Shown in pieces: positions 29,441-37,598 of a stretch of 64,000 nucleotides of DNA (its first letter is position 1; every line of letters begins with the position of its first letter). The translations under genes and the position numbers were made by a program. This DNA comes from an uncultured cyanobacterium. Lineage in GTDB: Bacteria > Cyanobacteriota > Cyanobacteriia > PCC-6307 > Cyanobiaceae. Where the stretch lies: the NCBI GenBank assembly GCA_903823115.1, contig CAIJRN010000034.1:1-64000 (forward strand), written 5' to 3'. The notes under the pieces were generated by a model. That model did no database searches and was not told the DNA's origin. It saw nothing but the letters and a program-made list of their open reading frames with translations.

Positions 29441-30502
29441 TTGCTGCGCCCTCTCCGTTTCCTCGTTCCCGGCACCAGCGGTCGCTTCCGCTGCGGTGGC
29501 TTGCTGGTGGAATTGCAGAGTGCCCGGCTTGTCGCTTCCCTGCGCCCTGCCGAGGTGGTCACCTATCGCCAGCGGGAGCCGGGCCATCCCTTCCTCGACG
29601 ATCTGCTCAAGGCCGAGCCGACGCCGGGTCCGGCCCTGTGGATCGTCAGCTGGGGGTTTGACGTCCCCTGGCTGCTGCGACGCCTGCGTGGTCGCCCGGC
29701 GGCTTATCACGCCCACAGCAGCGGCTACGGCTTTGACCTCCCCGCCGGGGTGCCGGTGCTGGCGGTGAGCCGCAACACCCTCGGCTACTGGGGCGATCGG
29801 GCCCCGCGCAATCCGCTGTTTCTCGTGCCCAATGCCCTCGAGGCGATGTGGTTCAACCGGGGCAGCCGGGGGGAGGAGGGGGAGCGCCTGCGCCGCCCGA
29901 TCGATGTGCTGGTGCAGCAGCGCAAGAGCAGTCGCTATGTGCTGGAGCAGTTGGTGCCGGCCCTGCGGCGGCGGGGGCTGATGGTGGAAGTGCAGAAGGG
30001 CTGGGTGGAGGATCTGGTCGGCCTGTTCAACAGTGCCACCGTGGTGCTCTACGACTCGGCTGATTACTGGCGGGGCTGTGGCGTCAGTGAGGGTTTCGGC
30101 CTGCCGCCGATCGAGGCCCTGGCCTGTGGCTGTGTGGTGTTCAGCAGCCTCAACCATGCCCTTGCCGACAGCCTCGATCCCGGCCTGGTGGGCCATCAGA
30201 TCGGCTGCGGCAGCCTCGAGAGTGATCTCGATCGCATCGCCGCCGCCGTAGCCCAGCCCCAGGCCTGGCAGCCGCCAGCCAGCCGGTTGACGCCGTTGCT
30301 GGAAGCCTGTTCGGAGCCGGTGCTGCTGGAGCGATGGCGCGCTGCCCTCGAGGCGATGGACGGCCACTGGGATCGTTGGTTCGGTCTTGGCGTGGTGCCC
30401 CTGCAGCGGCGACCCACCTGGCGGATCCGGCTGGATCAGGGGCTGGGCAGACTGCGCCATCGTCTGGGAGTGCGGCTGCCGCGCTGGCCCGCTGGGGGCT
30501 GA
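29441..30502 (+). CDS. Glycosyltransferase, GT-B fold (GT4-like)
   Basis: 353 residues from a TTG codon 2 bp after the heme oxygenase stop. The N-terminal part (FLVPGTSGRFRCGGLLVELQ, then YHAHSSGYGFDL, VLAVSRNTLGYWG and VPNALEAMWFN) resembles acceptor-binding domains of GT-B enzymes. The C-terminal donor site has the E-x7-E type motif SEGFGLPPIEALACGCVV. It begins the surface-polysaccharide island and is 54 bp upstream of an ABC exporter on the same strand. Sugar specificity is unknown; an inactive or unusual start codon could keep expression low. Confidence 0.82.
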   Translation: MLRPLRFLVPGTSGRFRCGGLLVELQSARLVASLRPAEVVTYRQREPGHPFLDDLLKAEPTPGPALWIVSWGFDVPWLLRRLRGRPAAYHAHSSGYGFDLPAGVPVLAVSRNTLGYWGDRAPRNPLFLVPNALEAMWFNRGSRGEEGERLRRPIDVLVQQRKSSRYVLEQLVPALRRRGLMVEVQKGWVEDLVGLFNSATVVLYDSADYWRGCGVSEGFGLPPIEALACGCVVFSSLNHALADSLDPGLVGHQIGCGSLESDLDRIAAAVAQPQAWQPPASRLTPLLEACSEPVLLERWRAALEAMDGHWDRWFGLGVVPLQRRPTWRIRLDQGLGRLRHRLGVRLPRWPAGG

Positions 30503-30556
30503 TTTCTGGGCCTGGCCGCCATAGCCTCCACCTGGACTGATGGGCCAGCCGGGCGC

Positions 30557-32389
30557 TTGAACCTGCTTTCCAAGAGCCGAACCTATCGACAGCTGAGTGC
30601 TCTGTTGGCCTATCTGCCAGCGGAGCGACTCAGCCAGCTCCAGTGGGTTGTTGCTGCATCCGTCATCCCAGGTGTTCTTGATCTGGCCTCCGTGGCGGTG
30701 ATCGCCCGCTTGATGGGGGCCTTGGTCGGGGGGCACATGGAGGACCGGCTGCCAGGGGTGAAGGTGTTCGGTGGCGACTCGGTGGATCAGAGCCTCTGGC
30801 TGATCGCCATCTTCGCCCTGTTGTCCTGGATCGCCTCGTTCGGCAAGTTTGGATTGCAGTTCCTGCAGCAACGCCTGACGGCACGGGTGTGGATCGATCT
30901 CTCCAACCAGATCCATGCCAATGTTTTGGCTCAGGGGTATGAATATCACCTGACCAAGAGTACGGCAAAGCTGTCAACAATGGTGTTGAGCCATATCAAG
31001 AAGACTTCTAACTCGATTGTCAATCCACTGCTGAAGATGGTGGGCAGCGTTTTTTCGATCGCGCTGCTGTCGATGGGGATTCTGGTGATCGGCCGCTGGT
31101 CGGCAGCAGTTCTGATCAGTATGCTTGTGATTGCTTATCTGATCATATCTCAGCTGATTACACCCTATTTGCGTCATGCGTCCAGGCAGAAATTGCGACT
31201 TGAGTCCAGGGCGACTCATATTCTGTTGGAGTCGTTGAGCTCGATCCGGGATATCAAGCTCACCGCTTCGGAAGATCATTTCCGCAATGCCTTTGTCCGC
31301 ACCGGTGAAAAAGCCAAGAGCTACGCCTGGACCACCGAATTGCTGCCCACGATTCCCCGGGCCCTGATTGAACCCCTGGGCATCACCCTGATCTTTGCTT
31401 TCGGTGCTGTACCTGCTCTGCTCAGCGGCGATCGCTCCGATATTCGTGCCATCCTTCCCTTCCTCGCTTCCCTGGCCGTGGCGGCGCTGCGGCTGACACC
31501 GCCTCTGCAGGATTTCTTCTCCTCGATGAATCAGTTGCGCGGCGGTCTGCCGGTGATCGATACCACCCTTGAATACCTGCGGCTTCCAGCCCGTCGGCCG
31601 GCCCTGGGTGATCCGGGTGTGCCCAGTCCTCTCGGGGTGTTCCCCAGCCGCTCGATCGGTCTGCGCGATGTCTGGTATAGCTACCCGGGCTCCGACGAAC
31701 CGGTGCTTCGCGGCGTCGATCTCTCGATCCCGGTGGGATCCAGGGTGGCATTCGTCGGTTCCACCGGCAGCGGCAAGACCACCACGGCTCAGATTCTGCT
31801 GGCCTTGCTGGATCCCAGCCGCGGCGCCCTCACCCTCGATGGCATTCCGGTATCCGAGCAGGATGTGCCCGCCTGGCAGGCCTGCTGCTCCCAGGTTCCC
31901 CAGTTCATCAACCTGCTGGATGCCAGCGTGCTCGAGAACGTGGCCTTCGGCAAGAACGAGGAGGAGGTGGTGCAAGACGAAGTCTGGCTGGCTCTGGAGG
32001 CAGCCCAGCTCGATGAGTTCGTCAGTGAGCTTCCCTATGGCCTGCATACCCCGATCGGCGAGAACGGGCTGCAACTCTCCGGTGGTCAGAGGCAGCGGTT
32101 GGCCCTGGCCCGTTCTTTTTACCGTCGCTCCCAATTTCTGTTGCTGGATGAGGCCACCAGTGCATTGGATAATCGAACCGAAAGTGAGATCATTCAGGCC
32201 CTGGAAGTGATTGGCCGACGTTGTACAACTGTGGTGATCGCCCACCGCCTCTCCACGGTGATGCGCTGTGATCGCATTTATGAATTTGAGCGCGGCCGGA
32301 TCAAGGCGTTCGGCACTTTCGAAGAGTTGCAACAGCGCTCAGACACGTTCCATGATCTCGCTTCTCTGGAACGGCGGCTGGTGAATTGA
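30557..32389 (+). CDS. ABC transporter, fused permease and ATPase (lipid/polysaccharide exporter type)
   Basis: 610-residue half-transporter. The N-terminal 330 residues carry about six membrane helices; the C-terminal nucleotide-binding domain has Walker A GSTGSGKTT near residue 400, signature LSGGQRQRLALARS, Walker B FLLLDEATSALD and the H-loop VVIAHRLSTV. This is the MsbA-like/peptide-exporter architecture, and in this setting it likely flips a lipid-linked glycan or LPS part. The start codon is TTG. The stretch 30.9-31.3 kb is visibly less GC-rich than its surroundings, compatible with acquisition from another lineage. Confidence 0.9.
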   Translation: MNLLSKSRTYRQLSALLAYLPAERLSQLQWVVAASVIPGVLDLASVAVIARLMGALVGGHMEDRLPGVKVFGGDSVDQSLWLIAIFALLSWIASFGKFGLQFLQQRLTARVWIDLSNQIHANVLAQGYEYHLTKSTAKLSTMVLSHIKKTSNSIVNPLLKMVGSVFSIALLSMGILVIGRWSAAVLISMLVIAYLIISQLITPYLRHASRQKLRLESRATHILLESLSSIRDIKLTASEDHFRNAFVRTGEKAKSYAWTTELLPTIPRALIEPLGITLIFAFGAVPALLSGDRSDIRAILPFLASLAVAALRLTPPLQDFFSSMNQLRGGLPVIDTTLEYLRLPARRPALGDPGVPSPLGVFPSRSIGLRDVWYSYPGSDEPVLRGVDLSIPVGSRVAFVGSTGSGKTTTAQILLALLDPSRGALTLDGIPVSEQDVPAWQACCSQVPQFINLLDASVLENVAFGKNEEEVVQDEVWLALEAAQLDEFVSELPYGLHTPIGENGLQLSGGQRQRLALARSFYRRSQFLLLDEATSALDNRTESEIIQALEVIGRRCTTVVIAHRLSTVMRCDRIYEFERGRIKAFGTFEELQQRSDTFHDLASLERRLVN

Positions 32390-32417
32390 TTGTCAATCGA
32401 TCGGTTTTGCCTATACT
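32388..32417 (+). promoter_or_regulatory. Sigma-70-type promoter upstream of kdsA with overlapping inverted repeat
   Basis: -35 TTGTCA (32390-32395), 16-bp spacer, -10 TATACT (32412-32417), placing transcription start about 25 bp before the kdsA ATG. The inverted repeat GATTG-T-CAATC (32388-32398) covers the -35 box and could be a binding site. Near-consensus elements are rare in this GC-rich window. Confidence 0.65.
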
Positions 32418-32448
32418 TCTGATAGTATGAAGCACCTTGCTGATCGCC

Positions 32449-33258
32449 ATGTCTCTGATTCTGGTGGCAGGTCCCTGCGTCATCGAGAGCAGAGATCTGA
32501 TCTTTGAGGTCGCCGAAAGGGTCAAGCAGATCACCGATCGCCTGGGGATCGACTACATCTTCAAGGCCAGCTTCGACAAGGCCAATCGCAGTTCCGGCAG
32601 TACATTTCGCGGCCCTGGTGTGCAGGACGGCCTGGCCCTGCTGGCGGAAGTGAAGCAGCGCTATGGCCTGCGGCTGTTGACGGACATTCATGAGAGCCAT
32701 CAGGCCGCACCCGTGGCTGAGGTGGTTGATGTCTTGCAGATTCCGGCCTTTCTCTGCCGCCAGAGTGATCTGTTGCTGGCCGCCGCTGAGGCCACAGCCG
32801 GCACCGACAAGGTGATCAACATCAAGAAGGGCCAGTTTCTGGCTCCCTGGGACATGGCCCAGGTGGTGAAGAAGTTGCGTGATGCCGGCGCTCAGAACCT
32901 CTGGCTGACTGAACGGGGCAGCTGCTTCGGTTACAACACCCTCGTTGTCGATTACCGCAGCCTCCCCCAGCTCCGCGATCTGGGCTGCCCGGTGATCTTC
33001 GACGCCACCCATTCGGTGCAGCAGCCCGGCGGTCGCGGCAGTTCCAGCGGCGGCCAGCGCGAGTTCGTGGCACCCCTGGCCCGGGCCGCCGTGGCGGTGG
33101 GCGTGGACGGTCTGTTCCTGGAGGTGCACCCCGATCCGGATCACGCCCTCAGTGATGGGCCGAACATGGTGCCGTTGCATCGCCTCGAGGCCCTGCTCGA
33201 ACAGCTGCTGGCGATCCGGGCGACCCTGGAGCCGGGTGTGGCCGTCAGCAGCCTCTGA
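32449..33258 (+). CDS. kdsA: 3-deoxy-8-phosphooctulonate synthase (Kdo-8-P synthase)
   Basis: Condenses arabinose-5-phosphate with phosphoenolpyruvate to Kdo-8-phosphate in the CMP-Kdo pathway. 269 residues. Seen: [80 protein letters not shown] and [15 protein letters not shown]. An in-frame TTG at 32437 would add four residues; the ATG at 32449 is preferred. It is followed by kdsC after 41 bp, with a promoter just upstream. Confidence 0.96.
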   Translation: MSLILVAGPCVIESRDLIFEVAERVKQITDRLGIDYIFKASFDKANRSSGSTFRGPGVQDGLALLAEVKQRYGLRLLTDIHESHQAAPVAEVVDVLQIPAFLCRQSDLLLAAAEATAGTDKVINIKKGQFLAPWDMAQVVKKLRDAGAQNLWLTERGSCFGYNTLVVDYRSLPQLRDLGCPVIFDATHSVQQPGGRGSSSGGQREFVAPLARAAVAVGVDGLFLEVHPDPDHALSDGPNMVPLHRLEALLEQLLAIRATLEPGVAVSSL

Positions 33259-33299
33259 ACCCGTCCCTACCGCGCAGCCGCCATCGTGATCGAGCCGTC

Positions 33300-33878
33300 G
33301 TGATTCAGTCGTTGCACCGGTTCTGGCGCCATGCCAGGGGCTATCGCCGTTGCAGCGCCCGCCTGGCAGCGCTGCAGCTGCTCGTGCTCGACGTCGATGG
33401 TGTGCTCACCGATGGGGGGCTCTGGACCACCGAGAGCGGCGAGGTGATCAAGCGCTTCGACGTCCGCGATGGCCTCGGCATCCGGCTGCTGCAGCAGGCC
33501 GGCGTCGAGGTGGCCTGGTTGAGCGGCGGCAAAAGTGGTGCCACGGAGCAGCGGGCCCGCTATCTGGGCATTGGCCAGGTGCTCACGGGTGTGAAGGACA
33601 AGCCGGCGGCGCTCGCCCAGCTCCAGGAGACCCTGGGCGTGTCGGCGATCCGCAGTGCGTTTGTGGGCGACGATCTCAACGATCTGGCGGTGCGCCCCGC
33701 CGTCGGTCTGCTGATTGCCACGGCCGATGCGGTGCAGCCCTTGCGCCGGCGTGCCGACTGGGTGCTGGATCGCAACGGCGGCGACGGGGCGGTGCGGCGC
33801 CTGGCCGAGGAGATCCTGCGGGCGCGGGGCCAATGGCAGCGGCTGAGCGAGCAGGGCTGGCGGGATCGCAATGATTGA
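33300..33878 (+). CDS. kdsC: Kdo-8-phosphate phosphatase (HAD family)
   Basis: Removes phosphate from Kdo-8-phosphate, the step after KdsA. 192 residues from a GTG start. HAD motifs: nucleophile Asp31 and Asp33 in VLDVDGVLTDGGLWT, SGG in AWLSGGKSGATEQRA, Lys in VKDKPAALAQL, and the acidic motif FVGDDLNDLAV. Small size without a cap domain matches KdsC. The N-terminal 25 residues are basic and slightly longer than in enterobacterial KdsC. The next gene's open frame overlaps its stop, but its likely start is 42 bp further on. Confidence 0.93.
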   Translation: MIQSLHRFWRHARGYRRCSARLAALQLLVLDVDGVLTDGGLWTTESGEVIKRFDVRDGLGIRLLQQAGVEVAWLSGGKSGATEQRARYLGIGQVLTGVKDKPAALAQLQETLGVSAIRSAFVGDDLNDLAVRPAVGLLIATADAVQPLRRRADWVLDRNGGDGAVRRLAEEILRARGQWQRLSEQGWRDRND

Positions 33879-33919
33879 GTGCCCTTCCATCGCCCCGTGT
33901 TCTGCCCGGAGCTGCTCCC

Positions 33920-35056
33920 ATGGTTGAGCGCAAGCTCGGGGTGAAGGGCCGCCTGCGCCAGGGATTCCGCCGGGCGATGCGCGCCGGTCACCTGCCGGGG
34001 CTCTCCCGCCTGGCCGGCCTCGATCGCGATCAGTGGATGGCCCTGGCCGCCTATCGGGGCCTGGTGCAGCAGGCCTTTGAGAGCCGCCCTCTCGCTCCTC
34101 AGGTGAGCGCCGTGCTCTGGGACAACGGCGCCTTCCATCCCGCCGCCGCTCGCAAGGCGTTCTTCAGCCCAGCGCAGCGCGAGCTGGAAAACTCCTCCCA
34201 TCACTACGGCCATGACATCCAGATCAAGCGCCATGCGGGGCTGCCGCTGATCGGCTCCCCCCTGCCCTGGTTGCTGGAGCACGGACTCAAGGTCAGTCGC
34301 GGCGCCACCTTCGAGCGTCCGTGCGACTGGAGCCGCGGCTATCTCTGCATGGGCCCCCGCCGGGCCGGCTGGTTGCAGGAGCGCTTCGGTCAGCCGGCGG
34401 TGCCGATCGGCCCCTGGATCAGCTATGCCCAGCCGCTGCTGGCGGCGCCGGAGATCGCCAGCCTGCGCCGGCAGCTCGGTTCCACCCTGCTGGTGGTGCT
34501 GGCCCACAGCTGGGACCAGGTGGAGCGCCGCATGGATCAGCGGGCCTGCATTCAGGCCGTGGCCCAGCAGGCCGCCAGCGGCGGCTATCGCTCGGTGATC
34601 TGGCTGCGGCACTGGAAGGATCCCGAGCTGCAGGATCTGCCGCCGCAGTGGATCGTGGCCTGCAATGGCCATCGCTCCAATCCCTGGTTTCTCGATGCCA
34701 TGCGCACGCTGCTGGAGCTCAGTGACGGCCTGGTGAGCAATGCCTTCGGCACCCATCTGGGCTACGGCGTGGCCCTGGGCAAGCGCCTGCACTGGCTGCC
34801 GGTGGCGGCCGAGCAGGATCTCTCCGGCCTCAGTGGCGCCAAGGCCGAGGAGGAGGCGGCCGAGTGGAGCGAGCGCCAGCGGCTGAGCGCCGAACTCTCG
34901 GCCCGCCTGGCCTTGTCCGATGCCGCCGCGGCGCGAGACGCTGTGCGGGAGCTGCTCGATCCCTACTGGGGTTTCGATTGCCTGCGTCCGGCGACTGAGC
35001 TCAAAGGTCTGCTGGCTGGCCCGGCGACGGCGCCTCGGGCGTCCCGGCGCGGCTGA
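33920..35056 (+). CDS. Probable GT-B-like surface carbohydrate protein, family not assigned
   Basis: 378 residues from the ATG at 33920. No signal peptide or membrane helix. The middle contains SHHYGHDIQIKRHAG, GSPLPWLLEHGLKV, CDWSRGYLCMGPRRAGWLQE and VPIGPWISYAQPLL, and the C-terminal half LLVVLAHSWDQVERRMDQ followed by LSDGLVSNAFGTHLGYGVAL. The last resembles the donor-binding region of GT-B transferases that recognise a nucleotide sugar. It sits directly after kdsA-kdsC and before two polymerase-like membrane proteins, so a role in building a Kdo-containing or other surface glycan is inferred. I cannot name the family. Confidence 0.6.
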   Translation: MVERKLGVKGRLRQGFRRAMRAGHLPGLSRLAGLDRDQWMALAAYRGLVQQAFESRPLAPQVSAVLWDNGAFHPAAARKAFFSPAQRELENSSHHYGHDIQIKRHAGLPLIGSPLPWLLEHGLKVSRGATFERPCDWSRGYLCMGPRRAGWLQERFGQPAVPIGPWISYAQPLLAAPEIASLRRQLGSTLLVVLAHSWDQVERRMDQRACIQAVAQQAASGGYRSVIWLRHWKDPELQDLPPQWIVACNGHRSNPWFLDAMRTLLELSDGLVSNAFGTHLGYGVALGKRLHWLPVAAEQDLSGLSGAKAEEEAAEWSERQRLSAELSARLALSDAAAARDAVRELLDPYWGFDCLRPATELKGLLAGPATAPRASRRG

Positions 35057-35093
35057 GACCGTCGCCACGATCCAGCCCCGAGATGCCGTCCCT

Positions 35094-36287
35094 GTGAGTG
35101 CTCCGATCCTGCCTTTCCCCACCGTTGCCCCGTTCCGGATCGATCAGGTCACGGCAGCGCCTCTGGCGATGGCGGCGCTCTTCGGCGCCCAGGTGCTGGT
35201 CGCGGCCCTGATGAGCTGGGCCGCCCGGCGGGAGCGTCTCCGGCTCTGGGCTGGCCTGGCGATGTTGTTGCTGGCCCTGGTGGCTGTGTTCTTCACCCTG
35301 GCCAGCTGGGGTAACAGCGACACCACCAAGCTCAGTCATTACCTGGCTTTTGATCTGTCCCGGGTGCGGGGCGAGCCCTTCTGGATCCTGCTGGCGCCGC
35401 TGGTGGTGCGTCTGCCTTATCGCATGGCGCTGGTGCATGGTCTGGTGGTGGCCGGCTATGCCGCCGCTCCCTTGCTGCTGGCCCGCCACTGGCGGACCCG
35501 GGCCTGGGGCGGCTGGTGGAGCCTGTTGGTCGTCTGCAGTCCGCTGCTGCGCAACTTTCTGCAGAACGGCGTCAGCCGTCAGGCCCTGATGACCCTGTTG
35601 CTGCTGCCCCTGCTGCTCTGGGCGGCCCGCCTGGCCAAGCCGGGCCGCTGGACGCTGGCTGGGGCCACCGGCCTGGCGGCCACGGTGCACACCAGCTTTT
35701 CGCTCACCCTGGTCCTGGCCCTGGCGCCCCGGCTGCTGGCGGTCCGTTCGGTGCTGCGCCTGCACTGGCGGGTGCTGCTGCCCGCTGCTGCCGCCCTGGT
35801 GGTGCTGGTGGCCCTGGCGGCCCCCCATGCCCTGGACAAACTGCGGATCTACAGCTCCCAGGAGAGTTATTTCCCCACCTATGCCCTGCGGCTTGAGGTG
35901 ATCCGGCTCCAGCAGGCCATGGCCCTAGGGGTGCTGCTGGCCTGCTGGCGGCGGCGCCTGGGCTGGCGGCAGTTCCTGGCCTGCGATCGCAGTCGCTCCC
36001 TGGCGAGCTTCGCCCTGCTCCTCTGGTTGCTGCAGCAATCCCTGCACTCGCACCTGATGGCACCGATCACCAGCCGCCTGGTGGATCCGGTGGGCTTTTA
36101 CCTGTTGATCCTCTGGCTGGGCTGGCTGCAGCGGCAGCGTTGCCTCTGGGCTGCGGTGCCGGCCCTGGTGGTCACGGTCCACTACTGGCTGGTCTTGCGT
36201 CTCCTGGGTTCGTTGACGCTGAATTGCGGCATTAACGATGAGTTCCTGTGTATTCCTGATCGCTGGCCCTGGCAGGTGCGCTACTGA
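35094..36287 (+). CDS. Polytopic membrane protein, copy 1 of a tandem pair (polymerase-like)
   Basis: 397 residues from a GTG start. About ten hydrophobic segments with short loops. Shared with the next gene: APFRIDQVT near the N-terminus, VFFTLASWG-SDTT, LPYRMA-VHGLVV and the tail CG-NDEFLC-PDRWPWQV. The overall shape (many helices, conserved Arg/His/Asp in loops such as NGVSRQALMTLLLLPLLL) recalls EpsG/Wzy-type polysaccharide polymerases, but no diagnostic motif is present. It follows the GT-B-like gene by 37 bp on the same strand. Function inferred from context only. Confidence 0.7.
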   Translation: MSAPILPFPTVAPFRIDQVTAAPLAMAALFGAQVLVAALMSWAARRERLRLWAGLAMLLLALVAVFFTLASWGNSDTTKLSHYLAFDLSRVRGEPFWILLAPLVVRLPYRMALVHGLVVAGYAAAPLLLARHWRTRAWGGWWSLLVVCSPLLRNFLQNGVSRQALMTLLLLPLLLWAARLAKPGRWTLAGATGLAATVHTSFSLTLVLALAPRLLAVRSVLRLHWRVLLPAAAALVVLVALAAPHALDKLRIYSSQESYFPTYALRLEVIRLQQAMALGVLLACWRRRLGWRQFLACDRSRSLASFALLLWLLQQSLHSHLMAPITSRLVDPVGFYLLILWLGWLQRQRCLWAAVPALVVTVHYWLVLRLLGSLTLNCGINDEFLCIPDRWPWQVRY

Positions 36288-36371
36288 TCAGGGCTGTGAT
36301 CGCTCTCAGGGGTCGTGCCTGATGGCTGGCGACCCCTGTCTGCCGAGCCCGGGCTCCGTTGATGCATCTGG

Positions 36372-37598
36372 ATGATCGAACCGGTTTTCCCCCTTGCCGC
36401 TCCGTTCCGGATCGATCAGGTGACGGTTGCTCCCCAGGCGGTGACGGGGTTGTTCCTCGCCCAGGGGAGCCTGGCGATCGCCATCCACTGGGCCGGGGTG
36501 CAGCGCCGCTGGTGGCTCTGGCGTGGGGCCGTGGCGCTGCTGCTGCTGCTGACCCTGGTGTTCTTCACCCTGGCCAGCTGGGGAACCAGCGACACCACCC
36601 GCTTCTCCCATTACCTGGAGTGGAACCCGGATCGATCGCCACCGGAGCTGCTCTGGCGCCTGCTGCGGCCCTTGCTGTTATGGCTGCCATATCGCATGGC
36701 GGCGGTCCATGGTCTGGTGGTCAGCGGCTTCGCCGCTGCGGCGATCCTGCTGGCCCACGCCTGGCGTGCCCGGCCCTGGGCTGGCTGGTGGGCCCTGGTG
36801 CTGATCTGCAGTCCGATGTTGCGGGGCTTCATGCAGAACGCCCATTCGCGTCAGGCTCTGGCGGTGCTGCTGCTGCTGCCATGTCTGCTCCAGTGGGCCA
36901 GGTTGGTGCGGCTCGATCGGCGCTCGGTCGGGGCGGGAATGGTGCTTTCGGCCCTCACCCACAACACGTTTGTGTTGAATCTGCCGATCAGCTTGTTGCC
37001 CTGGCTGCAGAGGCTGCCGAAACTGAGTCGTGGCCTGCGTCACCGTCTCAGGGATTTTCGTTGGCAGGATCTCCGCCGCTGCTGGCCCTTGCCGCTCACC
37101 CTGCTGGTGCTGCTGGCGCTGTTTGGGATGGTGTTGCCGAGTGCTTTGGATCGGCTGCAGGATTACTCCCAGGATGACTACTTCAACCACTACCCCGTCA
37201 GCTGGCGTGTCGAGCGCCTTCAGTGGGCGCTGGCTGTTGGATTGCTGCTGGGCTGCCTGCAGCGCCGACTCGATCCGCGCCGTCTGTTGCTGTGCCCCCT
37301 GACTCAGTTGTTGGCGGTCTTCGGCCTGATCTACATCGGCATCCAGCAATCGATTGTCCATCTCTGGCTGCCTCAGGTCACCTGCCGTGTTGCCGATGGC
37401 GTGGCCTTTTTCCTGCTGATCATGTATCTGGCCTGGCTCGATCGTTATCGGGCTCACTGGTGCCTGTTGCCGGTGATGTATATCACCTTTCAGTACTGGT
37501 TGGAGGGCCGGTTGTTGATTTCAGGCAGTCTTGATTGCGGTGTCAACGACGAGTTTCTCTGTCTGCCCGATCGCTGGCCCTGGCAGGTTAATTACTGA
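36372..37598 (+). CDS. Polytopic membrane protein, copy 2 of a tandem pair (polymerase-like)
   Basis: 408 residues, paralog of the preceding gene along its whole length. Shared blocks include PFRIDQVTVAPQAVTGLF, FFTLASWGTSDTTRFSHYL, WLPYRMAAVHGLVVSGF, NAHSRQALAVLLLLPCLL and the final CGVNDEFLCLPDRWPWQVNY. Predicted about ten membrane helices. The Arg/Gln pair in the loop (SRQAL) is kept in both copies, so it may be functional. The stop overlaps the stop of the convergent gene by 7 bp. Likely a polysaccharide polymerase or GT-C-like enzyme; not proven. Confidence 0.7.
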   Translation: MIEPVFPLAAPFRIDQVTVAPQAVTGLFLAQGSLAIAIHWAGVQRRWWLWRGAVALLLLLTLVFFTLASWGTSDTTRFSHYLEWNPDRSPPELLWRLLRPLLLWLPYRMAAVHGLVVSGFAAAAILLAHAWRARPWAGWWALVLICSPMLRGFMQNAHSRQALAVLLLLPCLLQWARLVRLDRRSVGAGMVLSALTHNTFVLNLPISLLPWLQRLPKLSRGLRHRLRDFRWQDLRRCWPLPLTLLVLLALFGMVLPSALDRLQDYSQDDYFNHYPVSWRVERLQWALAVGLLLGCLQRRLDPRRLLLCPLTQLLAVFGLIYIGIQQSIVHLWLPQVTCRVADGVAFFLLIMYLAWLDRYRAHWCLLPVMYITFQYWLEGRLLISGSLDCGVNDEFLCLPDRWPWQVNY

